DNA from: Saccoglossus kowalevskii
Lineage: Eukaryota > Hemichordata > Enteropneusta > Harrimaniidae
Direction: 5' to 3'
DNA: 64,000 nt
NCBI RefSeq assembly: GCF_000003605.2
Contig: NW_003157957.1
Location: 1-64,000 of the forward strand
The stretch's first letter is position 1. The number at the start of each line of letters is the position of its first letter. Below are positions 12,201-26,753 of the stretch, piece by piece. The notes under the pieces are model-generated. The model made no database searches. It was not told the DNA's origin and saw only the letters and a list, made by a program, of their open reading frames with translations. Both the position numbers and the translations under genes were made by a program.

Positions 12201-13910
12201 TGGGATGTAACCTGGGGCTGTTATCTCATGACATTTGATAATACAGATCATGAGTAGTCAGATGGGATGTAACCTGGGACTGTTATCTCATGACATTTGA
12301 TAAAACAGATCATGAATAGTCAGATGGGATGTAACCTGGGGCTGTTATCTCATGACATTTGATAATACAGATCATGAGTGGTCAGACTAGATGTAACCTG
12401 GGGCTGTTATCTCATGACATTTGATAATACAGATCATGAGTAGTCAGATGGGATGTAACCTGAGGCTGTTATCTCATGACATTTGATAATACAGATCATG
12501 AGTGGTCAGACTAGATGTCACCTGGCGCTGTTATCTCATGACATTTGATAATATAGATCATGAGAGGTCAGACTAGATGTAACCAGGGGCTGTTATCCCA
12601 TGACATTTGATAATACAGATCATGAGTATCAGATGGGATGTAACCTGGGGCTGTTATCTCATGACATTTGATAACACAGATCATGAGTAGTCAGATGGGA
12701 TGCAACCTGGGGCTGTTATCTCATGACATTTGATAATACAGATCATGAGTAGTCAGACTAGATGTAACATGGGACTGTTATCTCATGACATTTGATAATA
12801 CAGATCATGAGTAGTCAGACTAGATGTAACATGGGGCTGTTATCTCATGACATTTGATAATACAAATCATGAGTGGTCAGACTAGATGTAACATGGGGCT
12901 GTTATCTCATGACATTTGATAATACAGATCATGAGTAATCAGATGGGATGTAACCTGGGGCTGTTATCTCATGACATTTGATAATACAGATCATGAGTGG
13001 TCAGACTAGATGTCACCTGGGGCTGTTATCTCATGACATTTGATAATATAGATCATGAGTGGTCAGACTAGATGTAACATGGGGCTGTTATCTCATGACA
13101 TTTGATAATACAGATCATGAGTATCAGATGGGATGTAACCTGGGGCTGTTATCTCATGACATTTGATAATACAGATCATGAGTAGTCAGATGGGATGTAA
13201 CCTGGGACTGTTATCTCATGACATTTGATAAAACAGATCATGAATAGTCAGATGGGATGTAACCTGGGGCTGTTATCTCATGACATTTGATAATACAGAT
13301 CATGAGTGGTCAGACTAGATGTAACCTGGGGCTGTTATCTCATGACATTTGATAATACAGATCATGAGTAGTCAGATGGGATGTAACCTGAGGCTGTTAT
13401 CTCATGACATTTGATAATACAGATCATGAGTGGTCAGACTAGATGTCACCTGGGGCTGTTATCTCATGACATTTGATAATATAGATCATGAGAGGTCAGA
13501 CTAGATGTAACCAGGGGCTGTTATCCCATGACATTTGATAATACAGATCATGAGTATCAGATGGGATGTAACCTGGGGCTGTTATCTCATGACATTTGAT
13601 AATACAGATCATGAGTAGTCAGATGGGATGCAACCTGGGGCTGTTATCTCATGACATTTGATAATACAGATCATGAGTAGTCAGACTAGATGTAACATGG
13701 GACTGTTATCTCATGACATTTGATAATACAGATCATGAGTAGTCAGACTAGATGTAACATGGGGCTGTTATCTCATGACATTTGATAATACAAATCATGA
13801 GTGGTCAGACTAGATGTAACATGGGGCTGTTATCTCATGACATTTGATAATACAGATCATGAGTAATCAGATGGGATGTAACCTGGGGCTGTTATCTCAT
13901 GACATTTAAT
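11758..13910 (+). repeat. nested tandem duplications, 433-bp and 928-bp periods
   Basis: A 7-monomer segment containing GATAAAACAG/GAATAG, CCTGAGGCTG, GTCACC and GATATAG/GAGAGGTC units is repeated. GAGAGGTCAG lies at 12,129, 12,562 and 13,490 (steps 433 and 928). The shortened unit GAGTATCAG lies at 12,191, 12,624, 13,119 and 13,552 (steps 433, 495, 433). The reading is a 433-bp tandem duplication followed by a 928-bp (15-monomer) duplication that copied part of it. A GATAACACAG change near 12,672 is private to one copy. Confidence 0.83.
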
Positions 13911-14064
13911 AATACAGATCATGAGTGGTCAGACAAGATGTAACCTGGGACTGTTATCTAATGATATTTGATAATACAGATCATGAGTAATCAGACGAGA
14001 TGTAACCAGGGGCTGTTATCCCATGACATTTGATAATACAGATCATGAGTGGTCAGATGGGATG

Positions 14065-14100
14065 TAACCTGGGCTGTATCTCATGACATTTGATATACAG
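14065..14100 (+). other. cluster of small losses, possible consensus error
   Basis: Within about 35 bases the run GATGTAACCTGGGCTG, then GTATCTC, then GATATACAG lacks a G, a T and an AT compared with neighbours. Such clustering is rare in the array, and two of the three losses are in homopolymers. A local base-calling problem in the assembly is more likely than three separate mutations, though this cannot be settled from the sequence. Confidence 0.55.
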
Positions 14101-14189
14101 ATCATGAGTAGTCAGATGGGATGTAACCAGGGGCTGTTATCCCATGACATTTGATAATACAGATCATGAGTAGACAGATGGGATGTAAC

Positions 14190-15250
14190 CTGGGGCTGTT
14201 ATCTCATTACATTTGATAATACAGATCATGAGTGGTCAGACTAGATGTAACCTGGGACTGTTATCTCATGACATTTGGTAATACAGATCATGAGTAGTCA
14301 GACTAGATGTAACATGGGGCTGTTACCTCATGACATTTGATAATACAGATCATGAGTGGTCATACTAGATGTAACATGGGGCTGTTATCTGATGACATTT
14401 GATAATACAGATCATGAGTGGTCAGACGGGATGTAACATGAGGCTGTTATCCCATGACATTTGATCATGAGTGGTCAGACTAGATGTAACCAGGGGCTGT
14501 TATCTCATGACATTTGATAATACAGATCATGAGTGGTCAGACTAGATGTAACATGGGGCTGTTATCTCATGACATTTGATAATACAGATCATGAGTAGTC
14601 AGATGGGATGTAACCTGGGGCTGTTATCTCATGACATTTGATAATACAGATCATGAGTAGTCAGATGGGATGTAACCTGGGACTGTTATCTCATGACATT
14701 TGATAAAACAGATCATGAATAGTCAGATGGGATGTAACCTGGGGCTGTTATCTCATGACATTTGATAATACAGATCATGAGTGGTCAGACTAGATGTAAC
14801 CTGGGGCTGTTATCTCATGACATTTGATAATACAGATCTTGAGTAGTCAGATGGGATGTAACCTGGGACTGTTATCTCATGACATTTGATAATATAGATC
14901 ATGAGTAGTCAGATGGGATGTAACCTGGGGCTGTTATCTCATGACATTTGATAATACAGATCATGAGTGGTCAGAATAGATGTAACCAGGGGCTGTTATC
15001 CCATGACATTTGATAATACAGATCATGAGTAGTCAGACTAGATGTAACCTGGGGCTGTTATCTCATGATATTTGATAATAAAGATCATGAGTGGTCAGAT
15101 GGGATGTAACCTGGGGCTGTTATCTCATGACATTTGATAATACAGATCATGAGTGGTCATACTAGATGTAACATGGGGCTGTTATCTCATGACATTTAAT
15201 AATACAGATCATGAGTGGTCAGACGGGATGTAACATGGGGCTGTTATCCC
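14190..15250 (+). repeat. second copy of the 1-1,123 block
   Basis: This run carries the same ordered set of private variants as the first 1.1 kb of the window, including the 53-bp monomer at 14,460, the GATATAG-type unit, a CAGAATAG unit, the AATAAAGATC tag at 15,079 and a TTTAATAAT unit. It has one monomer fewer in the stretch equivalent to 421-600. Order and length are otherwise kept, so this is a block duplication and not chance similarity of monomers. Confidence 0.85.
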
Positions 15251-15939
15251 ATGCATTTGATAATACAGATCATGAGTAATCAGATGGGATGTAACCTGGG
15301 GCTGTTATCCCATGACATTTGATAATACAGATCATGAGTAGTCAGGTGGGATGTAACCTGGGGCTGTTATCTCATGACATTTGATAATACAAATCATGAA
15401 TGGTCAGACTAGATGTAACATGGGGCTGTTATCTCATTACATTTGATAATACAGATCATGAGTGGTCAGACTAGATGTAACATGGGGCTGTTATCTCATG
15501 ACATTTGATAATAAAAATCATGAGTGGTCAGACTAGATGTAACCAGGGGCTGTTATCCCATGACATTTGATAATACAGATCATGAGTAATCAGATGGAAT
15601 GTAACCTGGGCCTGTTATCTCATGACATTTAATAATACAGATCATGAGTGGCCAGATGGGATGTAACCTGGGACTGTTATCTCATGACATTTGATAATAC
15701 AAATCATGAGTGGTCAGATGGGATGTAACATGGGGTTGTTATCCCATGACATTTGATAATACAGATCATGAGTGGTCAAATGGGATGTAACCTGGGGCTG
15801 TTATCTCATGACATTTGATAAAACAGATCATGAGTGGTCAGACTAGATGTAACCGGGGACTGTTATCTCATGACATTTGATAATACAGATCATGAGTAGT
15901 CAGACTAGATGTAACATGGGGCTGTTATCTCATGACATT

Positions 15940-16910
15940 TGATAATACAGATCATGAGTAATCAGATGGGATGTAACCTGGGCCTGTTATCCCATGACAT
16001 TTGATAATACAGATCATGAGTAGACAGATGGGATGTAACCTGGGACTGTTATCTCAGGACATTTGATAATACAGATCATGAGTAGTCAGACTAGATGTAA
16101 CATGGGACTGTTATCTCATGACATTTGATAATACAGATCATGAGTAGTCAGACTAGATGTAACATGGGGCTGTTATCTCATGACATTTGATAATACAGAT
16201 CATGAGTGGTCAGAAGGGATGTAACATGGGGCTGTTATCCCATGACATTTGATAATACAGATCATGAGTGGTCAGACTAGATGTAACCAGGGGCTGTTAT
16301 CTCATGACATTTGATAATACAGATCATGAGTAGTCAGATGGGATGTAACCTGGGGCAGTTATCTCATGACATTTGATAATACAGATCATGAGTAGTCAGA
16401 TGGGATGTAACCTGGGACTGTTATCTCATTACATTTGATAATACAGATCATGAGTAGTCAGATGGGATGTAACCTGGGGCTGATATCCCATGACATTTGA
16501 TAATACAGATCATGAGTGGTCAGATGGGATGTATCCTGGGGCTGTTATCCCATGACATTTGATAATACAGATCATGAGTAGTCAGATGGGATGTAACCAG
16601 GGGCTGTTATCTCATGACATTTGATAATACAGATCATGAGTAGTCAGATGGGATGTAACCTGGGGCTGTTATCTCATTACATTTGATAATACAGATCATG
16701 AGTGGTCAGACTAGATGTAACATGGGGCTGTTATCTTATGCATTTGATAATACAGATCATGAGTAATGAGATGGAATGTAACCTGGGGCTGTTATCCCAT
16801 GACATTTGATAATACAGATCATGAGTAGTCAGGAGGGATGTAACCTGGGGCTGTTATCTCATGACATTTGATAATACAAATCATGAATGGTCAGACTAGA
16901 TGTAACATCG
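15940..16910 (+). repeat. block shared with 39,614-40,584
   Basis: CTCAGGACAT (16,053/39,727), GGGGCAGTT (16,352/40,026) and AACATCGGGC (16,904/40,578) are all separated by the same 23,674-bp offset, so at least 850 bp are collinear without net gain or loss. A few substitutions separate the copies, including TCAGGAGGG near 16,831 against TCAGGTGGG near 40,505. Confidence 0.87.
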
Positions 16911-19900
16911 GGCTGTTATCTCATTACATTTGATAATACAGATCATGAGTGGTCAGACTAGATGTAACATGGGGCTGTTATCTCATGACATTTGATAATA
17001 CAAATCATGAGTGGTCAGACTAGATGTAACCAGGGGCTGTTATCCCATGACATTTGATAATACAGATCATGAGTAATCAGATGGGATGTAACCTGGGCCT
17101 GTTATCTCATGACATTTGATAATACAAATCATGAGTGGTCAGACTAGATGTAACATGGGGCTGTTATCTCATGACATTTGATAATACAGATCATGAGTGG
17201 TCAGATGGGATGTAACATGGGGTTGTTATCCCACGACATTTGATAATACAGATCATGAGTGGTCAAATGGGATGTAACCTGGGGCTGTTATCTCATGACA
17301 TTTGATAAAACAGATCATGAGTGGTCAGACTAGATGTAACCGGGGACTGTTATCTCATGACATTTGATAATACAGATCATGAGTGGTCAGAAGGGATGTA
17401 ACATGGGGCTGTTATCCCATGACATTTGATAATACAGATCATGAGTGGTCAGATCGGATGTAACATGGGGCTGTTATCTCATGACATTTGATAATACAGA
17501 TCATGAGTGGTCAGACTAGATGTAACCAGGGGCTGTTATCTCATGACATTTGAAAATACAGATCACGAGTAGTCAGATGGGATGTAACCTGGGGCTGTTA
17601 TCTCATGACATTTGATAATACAGATCATGAGTAGTCAGATGGGATGTAACCTGGGACTGTTATCTCATGACATTTGATAATACAGATCATGAGTAGTCAG
17701 ACTAGATGTAACATGGGACTGTTATCTCATGACATTTGATAATGCAGATCATGAGTAGTCAGATGGGATTTAACCTGGGGCTGTTATCTCATGACATTTG
17801 ATAATAAAGATCATGAGTAGTCAGATGGGGTGTAACCTGGGACTGTTATCTCATGACATTTGATAATACAGATCATGAGTAGTCAGATGGGATGTAACCT
17901 GGGGCTGTTATCTCATGACATTTGATAATACAGATCATGAGTGGTCAGACTAGATGTAACATGGGACTGTTATCGAATGACATTTGATAATACAGATCAT
18001 GAGTAGTCAGACTAGATGTAACATGGGGCTGTTATCTCATGACATTTGATAATACAAATCATGAGTGGTCAGACTAGATGTAACATGGGGCTGTTATCTC
18101 ATGACATTTGATAATACAGATTATGAGTAATCAGACGAGATGTAACCAGGGGCGTTATCCCATGACATTTGATAATACAGATCATGAGTGGTCAGATGGG
18201 ATGTAACCTGGGGCTGTTATCTCATGACATTTGATAATACAGATCATGAGTAGTCAGATGGGATGTAACCTGGGGCTGATATCCCATGACATTTGATAAT
18301 ACAGATCATGAGTGGTCAGATGGGATGTATCCTGGGGCTGTTATCCCATGACATTTGATAATACAGATCATGAGTAGTCAGATGGGATGTAACCTGGGGC
18401 TGTTATCTCATGACATTTGATAATACAGATCATGAGTAGTCAGATGGGATGTAACCTGGGGCAGTTATCTCATGACATTTGATAATACAGATCATGAGTA
18501 GTCAGATGGGATGTAACCTGGGACTGTTATCTCATTACATTTGATAATACAGATCATGAGTAGTCAGATGGGATGTAACCTGGGGCTGATATCCCATGAC
18601 ATTTGATAATACAGATCATGAGTGGTCAGATGGGATGTATCCTGGGGCTGTTATCCCATGACATTTGATAATACAGATCATGAGTAGTCAGATGGGATGT
18701 AACCAGGGGCTGTTATCTCATGACATTTGATAATACAGATCATGAGTAGTCAGATGGGATGTAACCTGGGGCTGTTATCTCATTACATTTGATAATACAG
18801 ATCATGAGTGGTCAGACTAGATGTAACATGGGGCTGTTATCTTATGCATTTGATAATACAGATCATGAGTAATGAGATGGGATGTAACCTGGGGCTGTTA
18901 TCCCATGACATTTGATAATACAGATCATGAGTAGTCAGGTGGGATGTAACCTGGGGCTGTTATCTCATGACATTTGATAATACAAATCATGAATGGTCAG
19001 ACTAGATGTAACATCGGGCTGTTATCTCATTACATTTGATAATACAGATCATGAGTGGTCAGACTAGATGTAACATGGGGCTGTTATCTCATGACATTTG
19101 ATAATACAAATCATGAGTTGTCAGACTAGATGTAACCAGGGGCTGTTATCTCATGACATTTGATAAAACAGATCATGAGTGGTCAGACTAGATGTAACCG
19201 GGGACTGTTATCTCATGACATTTGATAATACAGATCATGAGTAGTCAGACTAGATGTAACATGGGGCTGTTATCTCATGACATTTGATAATACAGATCAT
19301 GAGTGGTCAGAAGGGATGTAACATGGGGCTGTTATCCCATGACATTTGATAATACAGATCATGAGTGGTCAGATCGGATGTAACATGGGGCTGTTATCTC
19401 ATGACATTTGATAATACAGATCATGAGTGGTCAGACTAGATGTAACCAGGGGCTGTTATCTCATGACATTTGAAAATACAGATCACGAGTAGTCAGATGG
19501 GATGTAACCTGGGGCTGTTATCTCATGACATTTGATAATACAGATCATGAGTAGTCAGATGGGATGTAACCTGGGACTGTTATCTCATGACATTTGATAA
19601 TACAGATCATGAGTAGTCAGACTAGATGTAACATGGGACTGTTATCTCATGACATTTGATAATACAGATCATGAGTAGTCAGATGGGATTTAACCTGGGG
19701 CTGTTATCTCATGACATTTGATAATACAGATCATGAGTAGTCAGATGGGATGTAACCTGGGGCTGTTATCTCATGACATTTGATAATACAGATCATGAGT
19801 GGTCAGACTAGATGTAACCTGGGGCTGTTATCTCATGACATTTGATAATACAAATCATGAGTGGTCAGACTAGATGTAACATGGGGCTGTTATCTCATGA

Positions 19901-20030
19901 CATTTGATAATACAGATCATGAGTAGTCAGATGGGATGTAACCTGGGGCTGTTATCTCATGACATTTGATAATACAGATCATGAGTAGTCAGATGGGATG
20001 TAACCTGGGACTGTTATCTCATGACATTTG
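16300..20030 (+). repeat. near-tandem duplication, 2,106/1,920-bp spacing
   Basis: GGGGCAGTT (16,352/18,458) and AACATCGGGC (16,904/19,010) repeat at 2,106 bp (34 monomers). Downstream, TGAAAATACA with CACGAG (17,551/19,471) repeats at 1,920 bp (31 monomers), so the second copy lost three monomers between these tags. A third relative of the TGAAAATACA segment is near 27,661. The stretch 17,800-18,350 also resembles 26.1-26.7 kb through the tag TATCGAATGA (17,971 and 26,223). Confidence 0.83.
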
Positions 20031-21949
20031 ATTATACAGATCATGAGTGGTCAGATGGGATGTAACCAGGGACTGTTATCTCATGGCATTTGATAATACA
20101 GATCATGAGTAGTCAGATGGGATGTAACCTGGGGCTGTTACCTCATGACATTTGATAATACAGATCATGAGTAGTCAGATGGGATGTAACCTGGGGCTGT
20201 TATCTCATGACATTTGATAAAACAGATCATGAGTGGTCAGACTAGATGTAACATGGGGCTGTTATCTCATGCATTTGATAATACAGATCATGAGTAATCA
20301 GATGGGATGTAACATGGGACTGTTATCCCATGACATTTGATAATACAGATCATGAGTAATCAGACGAGATGTAACCAGGGGCGTTATCCAATGACATTTG
20401 ATAATACAGATCATGAGTGGTCAGATGGGATGTAACCTGGGGGCTGTTATCTCATGACATTTGATAATACAGATCATGAGTAATCAGACGAGATGTAACC
20501 AGGGGCGTTATCCCATGACATTTGATAATACAGATCATGAGCGGTCAGATGGGATGTAACCTGGGGCTGTTATCTCATGACATTTGATAATACAGATCAT
20601 GAGTAGTCAGATGGGATGTAACCTGGGGCTGATATCCCATGACATTTGATAATACAGATCATGAGTGGTCAGATGGGATGTATCCTGGGGCTGTTATCCC
20701 ATGACATTTGATAATACAGATCATGAGTAGTCAGAAGGGATGTAAACTGGGGCTGTTTATCTCATGACATTTGATAATAACAGATCATGAGTAGTCAGAT
20801 GGGATGTAACCTGGGGCTGTTATCTCATTACATTTGATAATACAGATCATGAGTGGTCAGACTAGATGTAACCGGGGACTGTTATCTCATGACATTTGGT
20901 AATACAGATCATGAGTGGTCAGACTAGATGTCACCTGGGGCTGTTATCTCATGACATTTTGATAATACAGATCATGAGTGGTCAGACTAGATATAACCTG
21001 GGGCTGTTATTTCATGACATTTGATAATACAAATCATGAGTGGTCAGACTAGATGTAACATGGGCTGTTATCTCATGACATTTGATAATACAGATCATGA
21101 GTAGTCAGATGGGATGTAACCTGGGGCTGTTATCTCATGACATTTGATAATACAGATCTTGAGTAATCAGATGGGATGTAACCAGGGGCTGTTATCTCAT
21201 GACATTTTGATAATACAGATCATGAGTGGTCAGACGAGATGTAACCTGGGGCTGTTATCTCATGATATTTGATAATACAGAACATGAGTAATCAGATGGG
21301 ATGTAACCTGGGGCTGTTGTCTCATGACATTTAATAATACAGATCATGAGTGGTCAGACAAGATGTAACCTGGGACTGTTATCTCATGATATTTGATAAT
21401 ACAGATCATGAGTAATCAGACGAGATGTAACCAGGGGCTGTTATCCCATGACATTTGATAATACAGATCATGAGTGGTCAGATGGGATGTAACCTGGGGC
21501 TGTTATCTCATGACATTTGATAATACAGATCATGAGTAGTCAGATGGGATGTAACCTGGGGCTGATATCCCATGACATTTGATAATACAGATCATGAGTA
21601 GTCAGATGGGATGTAACCAGGGGCTGTTATCCCATGACATTTGATAATACAGATCATGAGTAGACAGATGGGATGTAACCTGGGGCTGTTATCTCATTAC
21701 ATTTGATAATACAGATCATGAGTGGTCAGACTAGATGTAACCGGGGACTGTTATCTCATGACATTTGGAAATACAGATCATGAGTAGTCAGACTAGATGT
21801 AACATGGGGCTGTTACCTCATGACATTTGATAATACAGATCATGAGTGGTCATACTAGATGTAACATGGGGCTGTTATCTGATGACATTTGATAATACAG
21901 ATCATGAGTGGTCAGACGGGATGTAACATGGGGCTGTTATCCCATGACA

Positions 21950-22580
21950 TTTGATAATACAGATCATGAGTAGTCAGATGGGATGTAACCTGGGACTGTT
22001 ATCTCATGACATTTGATAAAACAGATCATGAATAGTCAGATGGGATGTAACCTGGGGCTGTTATCTCATGACATTTGATAATACAGATCATGAGTGGTCA
22101 GACTAGATGTAACCTGGGGCTGTTATCTCATGACATTTGATAATACAGATCTTGAGTAGTCAGATGGGATGTAACCTGGGACTGTTATCTCATGACATTT
22201 GATAATACAGATCATGAGTAGTCAGATGGGATGTAACCTGGGGCTGTTATCTCATGACATTTGATAATACAGATCATGAGTAGTCAGATGGGATGTAACC
22301 TGGGACTGTTATCTCATGACATTTGATAAAACAGATCATGAATAGTCAGATGGGATGTAACCTGGGGCTGTTATCTCATGACATTTGATAATACAGATCA
22401 TGAGTGGTCAGACTAGATGTAACCTGGGGCTGTTATCTCATGACATTTGATAATACAGATCTTGAGTAGTCAGATGGGATGTAACCTGGGACTGTTATCT
22501 CATGACATTTGATAATACAGATCATGAGTAGTCAGATGGGATGTAACCTGGGGCTGTTATCTCATGACATTTGATAATAC
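21950..22580 (+). repeat. tandem duplication, 310-bp (5-monomer) period
   Basis: GATAAAACAG with GAATAG occurs at 22,015 and 22,325, and GATCTTGAG at 22,149 and 22,459, each 310 bp apart. The two units appear identical by eye over most of their length, which suggests a recent event. The copies part after about 22,580, where a CAGAATAG unit begins. Confidence 0.86.
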
Positions 22581-24849
22581 AGATCATGAGTGGTCAGAAT
22601 AGATGTAACCAGGGGCTGTTATCCCATGACATTTGATAATACAGATCATGAGTAGTCAGACTAGATGTAACCTGGGGCTGTTATCTCATGATATTTGATA
22701 ATAAAGATCATGAGTGGTCAGATGGGATGTAACCTGGGGCTGTTATCTCATGACATTTGATAATACAGATCATGAGTGGTCAGATGGGATGTAACCTGGG
22801 GCTGTTATCTCATGACATTTAATAATACAGATCATGAGTGGTCAGACGGGATGTAACCTGGGGCTGTTATCTCATGACATTTGATAATACAGATCATGAG
22901 TAGTCAGATGGGATGCAACCTGGGGCTGTTATCTCATGACATTTGATAATACAGATCATGAGTAGTCAGACTAGATGTAACATGGGACTGTTATCTCATG
23001 ACATTTGATAATACAGATCATGAGTAGTCAGACTAGATGTAACATGGGGCTGTTATCTCATGACATTTGATAATACAAATCATGAGTGGTCAGACTAGAT
23101 GTAACATGGGGCTGTTATCTCATGACATTTGATAATACAGATCATGAGTAATCAGATGGGATGTAACCTGGGGCTGTTATCTCATGACATTTAATAATAC
23201 AGATCATGAGTGGTCAGACAAGATGTAACCTGGGACTGTTATCTAATGATATTTGATAATACAGATCATGAGTAATCAGACGAGATGTAACCAGGGGCTG
23301 TTATCCCATGACATTTGATAATACAGATCATGAGTGGTCAGATGGGATGTAACCTGGGGCTGTTATCTCATGACATTTGATAATACAGATCATGAGTAGT
23401 CAGATGGGATGTAACCCGGGGCTGATATCCCATGACATTTGATAATACAGATCATGAGTAGTCAGACTAGATGTAACCTGGGGCTGTTATCTCATGATAT
23501 TTGATATTACAGATCATGAGTGGTCAGATGGGATGTAACCTGGGGCTGTTATCTCATGACATTTGATAATACAGATCATGAGTGGTCAGATGGGATGTAA
23601 CCTGGGACTGTTATCTCATGACATTTGATAATACAGATCATGAGTAGTCAGATGGGATGTAACCTGACGCTGTTATCTCATGACATTTGATAATACAGAT
23701 CATGAGTGGTCAGACTAGATGTCACCTGGGGCTGTTATCTCATGACATTTGATAATACAGATCACGAGTGGTCAGACTAGATGTAACCAGGGGCTGTTAT
23801 CCCATGACATTTGATAATACAGATCATGAGTAGTCAGATGGGATGTAACCTGGGACTGTTATCTCATGACATTTGATAATACAGATCATGAGTGGTCAGA
23901 CGAGATGTCACCTGGGGCTGTTATCTCATGACATTTTGATAATACAGATCATGAGTGGTCAGACGGGATGTAACATGGGGCTGTTATCCCATGACATTTG
24001 ATAATACAGATCATGAGTGGTCAGACTAGATGTAACCAGGGGCTGTTATCTCATGACATTTGATAATACAGATCATGAGTGGTCAGACTAGATGTAACAT
24101 GGGGCTGTTATCTCATGACATTTGATAATACAGATCATGAGTAGTCAGATGGGATGTAACCTGGGGCTGTTATCTCATGACATTTGATAATACAGATCAT
24201 GAGTAGTCAGATGGGATGTAACCTGGGACTGTTATCTCATGACATTTGATAAAACAGATCATGAATAGTCAGATGGGATGTAACCTGGGGCTGTTATCTC
24301 ATGACATTTGATAATACAGATCATGAGTGGTCAGACTAGATGTAACCTGGGGCTGTTATCTCATGACATTTGATAATACAGATCATGAGTAGTCAGATGG
24401 GATGTAACCTGAGGCTGTTATCTCATGACATTTGATAATACAGATCATGAGTGGTCAGACTAGATGTCACCTGGGGCTGTTATCTCATGACATTTGATAA
24501 TATAGATCATGAGAGGTCAGACTAGATGTAACCAGGGGCTGTTATCCCATGACATTTGATAATACAGATCATGAGTAGTCAGATGGGATGTAACCTGGGG
24601 CTGTTATCTCATGACATTTGATAATACAGATCATGAGTGGTCAAATGGGATGTAACCTGGGGCTGTTATCTCATGACATTTGATAAAACAGATCATGAGT
24701 GGTCAGACTAGATGTAACCGGGGACTGTTATCTCATGACATTTGATAATACAGATCATGAGTAGTCAGACTAGATGTAACATGGGGCTGTTATCTCATGA
24801 CATTTGATAATACAGATCATGAGTAATCAGATGGGATGTAACCTGGGCC

Positions 24850-26753
24850 TGTTATCCCATGACATTTGATAATACAGATCATGAGTGGTCAGACTAGATG
24901 TAACATGGGGCTGTTATCTCATGACATTTGATAATACAGATCATGAGTAGTCAGATGGGATGTAACCTGGGGCTGTTATCTCATGACATTTGATAATACA
25001 GATCATGAGTAGTCAGATGGGATGTAACCTGGGACTGTTATCTCATGACATTTGATAATACAGATCATGAGTAGTCAGACTAGATGCAACATGGGACTGT
25101 TATCTCATGACATTTGATAATACAGATCATGAGTAGTCAGACTAGATGTAACATGGGGCTGTTATCTCATGACATTTGATAATACAAATCATGAGTGGTC
25201 AGACTAGATGTAACATGGGGCTGTTATCTCATGACATTTGATAATACAGATCATGAGTAATCAGACGAGATGTAACCAGGGGCGTTATCCCATGACATTT
25301 GATAATACAGATCATGAGTGGTCAGATGGGATGTAACCTGGGGCTGTTATCTCATGACATTTGATAATACAGATCATGAGTAGTCAGATGGGATGTAACC
25401 TGGGGCTGATATCCCATGACATTTGATAATACAGATCATGAGTGGTCAGATGGGATGTATCCTGGGGCTGTTATCCCATGACATTTGATAATACAGATCA
25501 TGAGTAGTCAGATGGGATGTAACCTGGGGCTGTTATCTCATGACATTTGATAATACAGATCATGAGTAGTCAGATGGGATGTAACCTGGGGCTGTTATCT
25601 CATTACATTTGATAATACAGATCATGAGTGGTCAGACTAGATGTAACATGAGGCTGTTATCTTATGCATTTGATAATACAGATCATGAGTAATCAGATGG
25701 GAGTAACCTGGGGCTGTTATCCCATGACATTTGATAATACAGATCATGAGTAGTCAGATGGGATGTAACCTGGGACTGTTATCTCAGGACATTTGATAAT
25801 ACAGATCATGAGTAGTCAGACTAGATGTAACATGGGACTGTTATCTCATGACATTTGATAATACAGATCATGAGTAGTCAGACTAGATGTTGTTACAGTA
25901 ACATGGGGCTGTTATCTCATGACATTTGATAATACAGATCATGAGTGGTCAGAAAGGATGTAACATGGGGCTGTTATCCCATGACATTTGATAATACAGA
26001 TCATGAGTGGTCAGACTAGATGTAACATGGGGCTGTTATCTCATGACATTTGATAATACAGATCATGAGTAGTCAGATGGGATGTAACCTGGGGCTGTTA
26101 TCTCATGACATTTGATAATACAGATCATGAGTAGTCAGATGGGATGTAACCTGGGACTGTTATCTCATGACATTTGATAATACAGATCATGAGTAGTCAG
26201 ACTAGATGTAACATGGGACTGTTATCGAATGACATTTGATAATACAGATCATGAGTAGTCAGACTAGATGTAACATGGGGCTGTTATCTCATGACATTTG
26301 ATAATACAAATCATGAGTGGTCAGACTAGATGTAACATGGGGCTGTTATCTCATGACATTTGATAATACAGATTATGAGTAATCAGACGAGATGTAACCA
26401 GGGGCGTTATCCCATGACATTTGATAATACAGATCATGAGTGGTCAGATGGGATGTAACCTGGGGCTGTTATCTCATGACATTTGATAATACAGATCATG
26501 AGTAGTCAGATGGGATGTAACCTGGGGCTGATATCCCATGACATTTGATAATACAGATCATGAGTGGTCAGATGGGATGTATCCTGGGGCTGTTATCCCA
26601 TGACATTTGATAATACAGATCATGAGTAGTCAGATGGGATGTAACCTGGGGCTGTTATCTCATGACATTTGATAATACAGATCATGAGTAGTCAGATGGG
26701 ATGTAACCTGGGGCTGTTATCTCATTACATTTGATAATACAGATCATGAGTAG
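24850..26753 (+). repeat. 780-bp segment repeated at 1,122-bp spacing
   Basis: The run about 24,850-25,632 recurs at about 25,972-26,753. GGGGCGTT lies at 25,279 and 26,401. In between is a segment with a 60-bp unit (TTATGCATTT), a one-base-short unit (GATGGGAGTAACC), a CTCAGGAC unit and the insertion at 25,891. The copies differ at TATCGAATGA (26,223) and at GATGCAAC (25,084). Confidence 0.78.
25891..25903. repeat. 9-bp insertion forming TGTTAC-A-GTAACA hairpin
   Basis: After GATGT the unit continues TGTTACAGTAACATGG where relatives have AACATGG. The added bases include TGTTAC, the exact reverse complement of the GTAACA that follows, giving 6-bp arms with a one-base loop. This is the only copy in the window. 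It fits a brief template switch onto the opposite strand. Confidence 0.9.
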
